Source of the DNA: a bacterium
GTDB lineage: Bacteria > Armatimonadota > UBA5829
Assembly (NCBI GenBank): GCA_021371935.1
Contig: JAJFVF010000019.1
Span: 250,009 to 314,008 of the forward strand
DNA: 64,000 nt
Direction: 5' to 3'
The translations under genes were made by a program, and so were the position numbers. Positions 62,901-64,000 of the stretch are shown here, piece after piece. A model generated the notes under the pieces. That model did not search any database. It saw nothing but the letters and a program-made list of their open reading frames with translations, and was not told the origin of the DNA. Numbering within the stretch: the stretch's first letter is position 1; every line of letters begins with the position of its first letter.

Positions 62901-63360
62901 GCGTCGTATTGCCTGCAAGTATATTGTGTGAGAATATTACATCACCAGTAAATGTAAACGAAAGCGAACCGCAACCCGCGAACTTGAAACCATCAATTGC
63001 GATTTCACCACTTGTGGTTGTCGCACTGACTGATCCGCTGGTTACTATCGTGAGATTTGTCGCCCAATCTCTATCATCGCGGCTGCTTTCAGTTCCTTCG
63101 AAGCCTCCATACAAACTCACGCCATCAGGAACTGAGGTGGAAATCGAATAGCTGGTTCCTGCGGCCACCCATATTTCATCGCCGCTTGAGGCCGCGCCAA
63201 GTGCCGAGTTGATGCTCTGCTTTGCCAATGCCCAAGTTGAGCCGTCATAGTTATCGTTGCCGTCAGATTTGACACGAATAACGGCGGCCTCGGCATATAC
63301 GGCCCAAAACACTAAAATACATATTGCCAGTACTACCAAAATACGAGACTTGCATTCCAT
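56977..63360 (-). CDS. Giant secreted multidomain protein: two beta-helix regions plus heparinase II/III-like lyase
   Basis: This protein has 2127 residues. A signal peptide (ILVVLAICILVFWAVYAEA) leads into a first beta-helix region (about 28-330) and a second (about 333-625), each opening with the same DG.D...WA.AK..I..AL pattern and closing with SPCIDAG...VDIGAYEY. A fibronectin-III-like domain follows (about 627-728), then a CBM4/9-like jelly roll (LRNGNFEEGLPGDP, about 729-860), then beta-rich domains. From about 1350 there is an alpha/alpha toroid and beta-sheet typical of heparinase II/III-like lyases, with LHNHIWIDYSGL and SLMDHAHPDTGSFILH. Uronic-acid polysaccharide cleavage is likely. 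ATG 63360 has AAGGAGG 6 nt upstream; the 18-codon longer reading overlaps the promoter region. Confidence 0.85.
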   Translation of the reverse strand: MECKSRILVVLAICILVFWAVYAEAAVIRVKSDGNDNYDGSTWALAKQSINSALGAASSGDEIWVAAGTSYSISTSVPDGVSLYGGFEGTESSRDDRDWATNLTIVTSGSVSATTTSGEIAIDGFKFAGCGSLSFTFTGDVIFSHNILAGNTTPSDETPLITCSGPVLLANNLIYENSCRHGDSFVGIKCLSNQGSPTLTNNTISNNGRECALAVDSSSAAAVLSNNIIRSGCGILGNGYVGLVNNCVYCPCGEYLGFGIYWTPPSTEINANPLFVDSGNDNYHLASSSPCIDAGEDTEVSAGWVDLDNGERKVDISYVSGDDIVDIGAYEFAVIYVKTDGDDEDDGYSWNTAKDTVDGALDIAQSGDEVWVAAGTYDYSIYGVTMPAGVMLLGGFVGTENSRDARDWATNVTSISYFEGISIGSGATVDGFNIYGGISCSGSSTFSHNILSNSGMYGMLPALTCSGDDIVANNLFAWNTCISCDGSAIFANNTVVQSNPDGKLYAIECADYSSPTIANNIVAFNAYGGIRVGTSATPTLSHNCVYDNNDRNYSGITPTSDINVNPLFVNIYNSDYHLASNSPCIDAGDDNEVDEDWLDLDCNFRQVDHVSGDTKVDIGAYEYPDTTAPSTPVVTDDGDYTSSCSSLHAIWTSSDLESGIVEYQYAIGTTSGGTDVLGWTSTGTTASVTKTGLSLTNGQIYYFTVKAKNGQGDWSSAGNSDGIIVGTGLRNGNFEEGLPGDPGVVADYWNKFTISGTPTFDDDSTYYHSASYSQKLTGSSWTGGVYQIVSNIAVGASYTASVWVMGENSDVKFRVGLNPYGCTDPTSASTVWSNETTATSWTQIEVSMTSLTQSMTVFVKAQNTSATPYSAYIDDAALERDSVHAWHQYSSLDYRREVVLNPSDSEREDVPLFVRIQAPDGLYVDTTSVTVDEITTGTAVSVDSDAWAQPSGKVAEVYFTATGTTQANTQRRFFVYYDLISNPVAYSWSNPNWGSYEEDDRESPEGDDYMRLESDVLGLERSWNQSTGKLRVDNYGTYSKIERLSDSWSPVNGFHNSYTATSGELQSNGVTPENLVSPNWQTDSSDTQVSLSFSFSNITPATPLNFPTHSAEETYRLIKGLPWCEFVMNVSDDVELLGGAWDPKTLYFNTSECGFDYMVSNKYTDQSISSQWYTDIKWLVVYDHTDENKKAVGWYMFKPGCLRTRDNSGTIEIFDTYEPGVDEDNTYRYLWVLGERDSIVDLFESMGTAWSIGEPEGHVTIAQPKEDDVYVPGDNIPIDIWNPFDAELTARWDRPTLSDISVALVETETGRLEGSYTVQSNEDWGIWTLEVLQGETVVASKEVEVLEGAAHPHVMFSQADVSSIQARKNTTHINEWTALQAHCNSIVNNTNDPLKIPTTGTDIRRYGNRLLALALAVKVDPAMSSYEAKMWEYFWTMLRYPNWYDDSTTLWYNNYQDLMAMHSLLALAIAYDWHYDKLDATERQEVRHRLVEYTKRSLEDLWQFDLEGIEYDLHNHIWIDYSGLAAIVYALEDEMDETLRSTWNNSCEDAWDRIMAALSEDGSNPEGVGYDCYGLEHLNRWVEMRRVANSELGYEDDPWFDNHSRWLLYSMLPGGSDNCGGFAPIGDSPQSGWNYPMAVVPLLARHLNDPIAQWLATELDQNINADDSPLRYLWYDPTVDVVDLDTLPNWACFKDENLHNGVDYSSGIFVWRSSWDNDATYFSLKCGRSLMDHAHPDTGSFILHRADVPYIVDYGYCYKKMTADHNVLLLEYDSPSAVVGQYGEGNTWFSDPENPGSDYWGSITQVLATGESENPGSFFDVVCNPTPAYNSDNAHLEEWTRECVGLGDLFLVRDTMEAEYGYEPEFQLFLHSFKSQSYYGSYEFVNDRLTTPWSGTGPWTISPRQGADDLDVIDLSEDTGWSGTLEAFYYVPGDNPNGGSNYPACSTFQFGGILRRDCESNATTSLVALCFDDETTTDWTILKWSSGNEGVHVTDIGGDVLDVLWPDSGSCTNSDGWTVTGTMTGRRYSGSDSPAFFAREATSVIDSSTTLLISDEPVSLYARMEHTPSQGNPNVAKMHTDTTGDVTLLCTNEPTTITLDGNPLSVTWNSGQLMFELPAGEHVLRCY

Positions 63361-63402
63361 TGTCTGCCTCCTTAGTATTACTTGACTTTTAACAACTACC
63401 GC

Positions 63403-63431
63403 ATTAAACCTCATCTATTAGTTTTTGTCAA
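63403..63431 (-). promoter_or_regulatory. Promoter of the giant lyase gene
   Basis: On the minus strand, TTGACA (63426-63431), a 17-nt spacer and TTTAAT (63403-63408, 5 of 6 consensus). It lies about 42 nt before ATG 63360. That rules out a start at 63414 and supports the shorter reading. Confidence 0.6.
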
Positions 63432-63586
63432 TGACATATGTGTGATAATATCGTCTCCTGGTGGATATGTATTGTGCAATATTGGGGAGGTGGCAAGATG
63501 TGTACATATCATCTTTGATGCTGCTACATTACCGATAGATTATTCTTTGCTGCCTCTCCTTCAATAGCTCCAATGATATTGGCTAT

Positions 63587-64000
63587 TTAGCTCCAGTACT
63601 TTCTGTCAAGACTGCGATACTGCACTGCCTCAGCCAAATGCTCGACCTTGATATCTTCAGACGCGGCAAGGTCGGCTATTGTGCGGGAGAGTTTGAGGAT
63701 TCGGTCATATGCGCGAGCCGAAAGGTGAAGCTGTTCTATAGCTTGCTTGAGCATGCTTTCTGCTTCGGTGTTGAGCCTGCAGTGCTGCTTCATATGACGT
63801 GGGGTCATATGCGCATTGCAGAATATTTTGGTGCCTGCAAACCGCGTGTTTTGTATTACACGAGACGCCTTAACCCTGGCACGTATGCTTGCGGATGGTT
63901 CGCCAGGAGCTTTGCTTATCAGTTCGTTCTGCTTCAGGCGTGGAACCTCGACGTGGATATCGATTCTGTCGAGCATTGGACCGGAGATTCGCTGAAGATA
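63587..64000 (-). CDS. comM: ComM/YifB-type Mg-chelatase-like ATPase, C-terminal part (cut by window end)
   Basis: The visible 137 codons are the C-terminus of a YifB/ComM protein, an AAA+ helicase involved in handling incoming single-stranded DNA during transformation. The reading frame is open to the last base and starts YLQRISGP. It then has MLDRIDIHVEVPRLKQNEL, NAHMTPRHMKQHC, and the helical bundle LHLSARAYDRILKLSRTIADLA followed by VEHLAEAVQYRSLDR, the usual end of the family. The N-terminal LON-like and Walker regions lie outside the window. A decayed fragment of the same gene is present at 39285-39465. Confidence 0.93.
   Translation of the reverse strand, partial: YLQRISGPMLDRIDIHVEVPRLKQNELISKAPGEPSASIRARVKASRVIQNTRFAGTKIFCNAHMTPRHMKQHCRLNTEAESMLKQAIEQLHLSARAYDRILKLSRTIADLAASEDIKVEHLAEAVQYRSLDRKYWS

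Overview
The window (64 kb, roughly half G+C, dense, few RNA signals) looks like chromosome of an anaerobic bacterium with a Gram-negative type envelope. The clues are an ACS-type Wood-Ljungdahl protein, a flavodiiron protein, an anaerobic sulfatase maturase, many radical SAM enzymes, an SphA-like outer-membrane protein and a LolA-like protein. Large secreted right-handed beta-helix proteins that open with a 'DGND..GSTWA.A...I..AL' pattern recall Armatimonadota and neighbouring lineages. That placement is a guess from protein style, not a computed one. No tRNA, rRNA or CRISPR array was seen.

Layout. (1) 128-7830: a shortened CooS-like protein, a fused acetyl-CoA synthase/corrinoid-protein small subunit, a flavodiiron protein, exonuclease III, an FAA-hydrolase-family enzyme and a DUF1622 membrane protein. 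(2) 8094-11953: a secreted beta-helix protein and a secreted GH42-like glycosidase. (3) 12167-22407: an apparent RiPP operon. It holds a LolA-like protein, a lasso-B2-like protein, two tandem radical SAM proteins, a PqqD-like recognition protein, a 47-residue precursor ending in a run of tyrosines, an array of hairpins, an HPr-kinase-like protein, two more radical SAM/SPASM proteins, an ABC exporter and a nucleotidyltransferase. Two further radical SAM proteins converge on it from the minus strand (22394-24665). (4) 24768-31937, minus: a sulfatase operon with its radical SAM maturase, an SphA-like porin and several small membrane proteins. (5) 32138-39248: a DeoR-type regulator divergent from a five-gene sugar-catabolic operon. 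(6) 39285-39465: a decayed comM fragment. (7) 39583-55489: a GH130-like enzyme, a P-type proton ATPase, then a carbon-metabolism island (tkt, rpiB, HAD, ackA, xfp, phosphomannomutase, transaldolase; and on the minus strand rpe, manA, class I aldolase). (8) 55677-56873: a dead IS3-family element. (9) 56977-63360, minus: a 2127-residue secreted protein with two beta-helix regions and a heparinase II/III-like lyase module. (10) 63587-64000, minus: the 3' part of comM, running off the window.

How it fits together. The island at 43190-55489 carries nearly all the enzymes of a phosphoketolase-based, non-oxidative sugar breakdown to acetyl phosphate and acetate. The ACS fusion would handle acetyl-CoA. 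Secreted glycosidases, sulfatase and lyase point to life on complex, partly sulfated polysaccharides. The most unusual system is the poly-tyrosine RiPP operon. It combines parts typical of lasso-peptide loci (PqqD/B1-like, B2-like, HprK-like, nucleotidyltransferase, ABC) with four radical SAM enzymes, and it lacks the asparagine-synthetase-like cyclase that defines lasso peptides.
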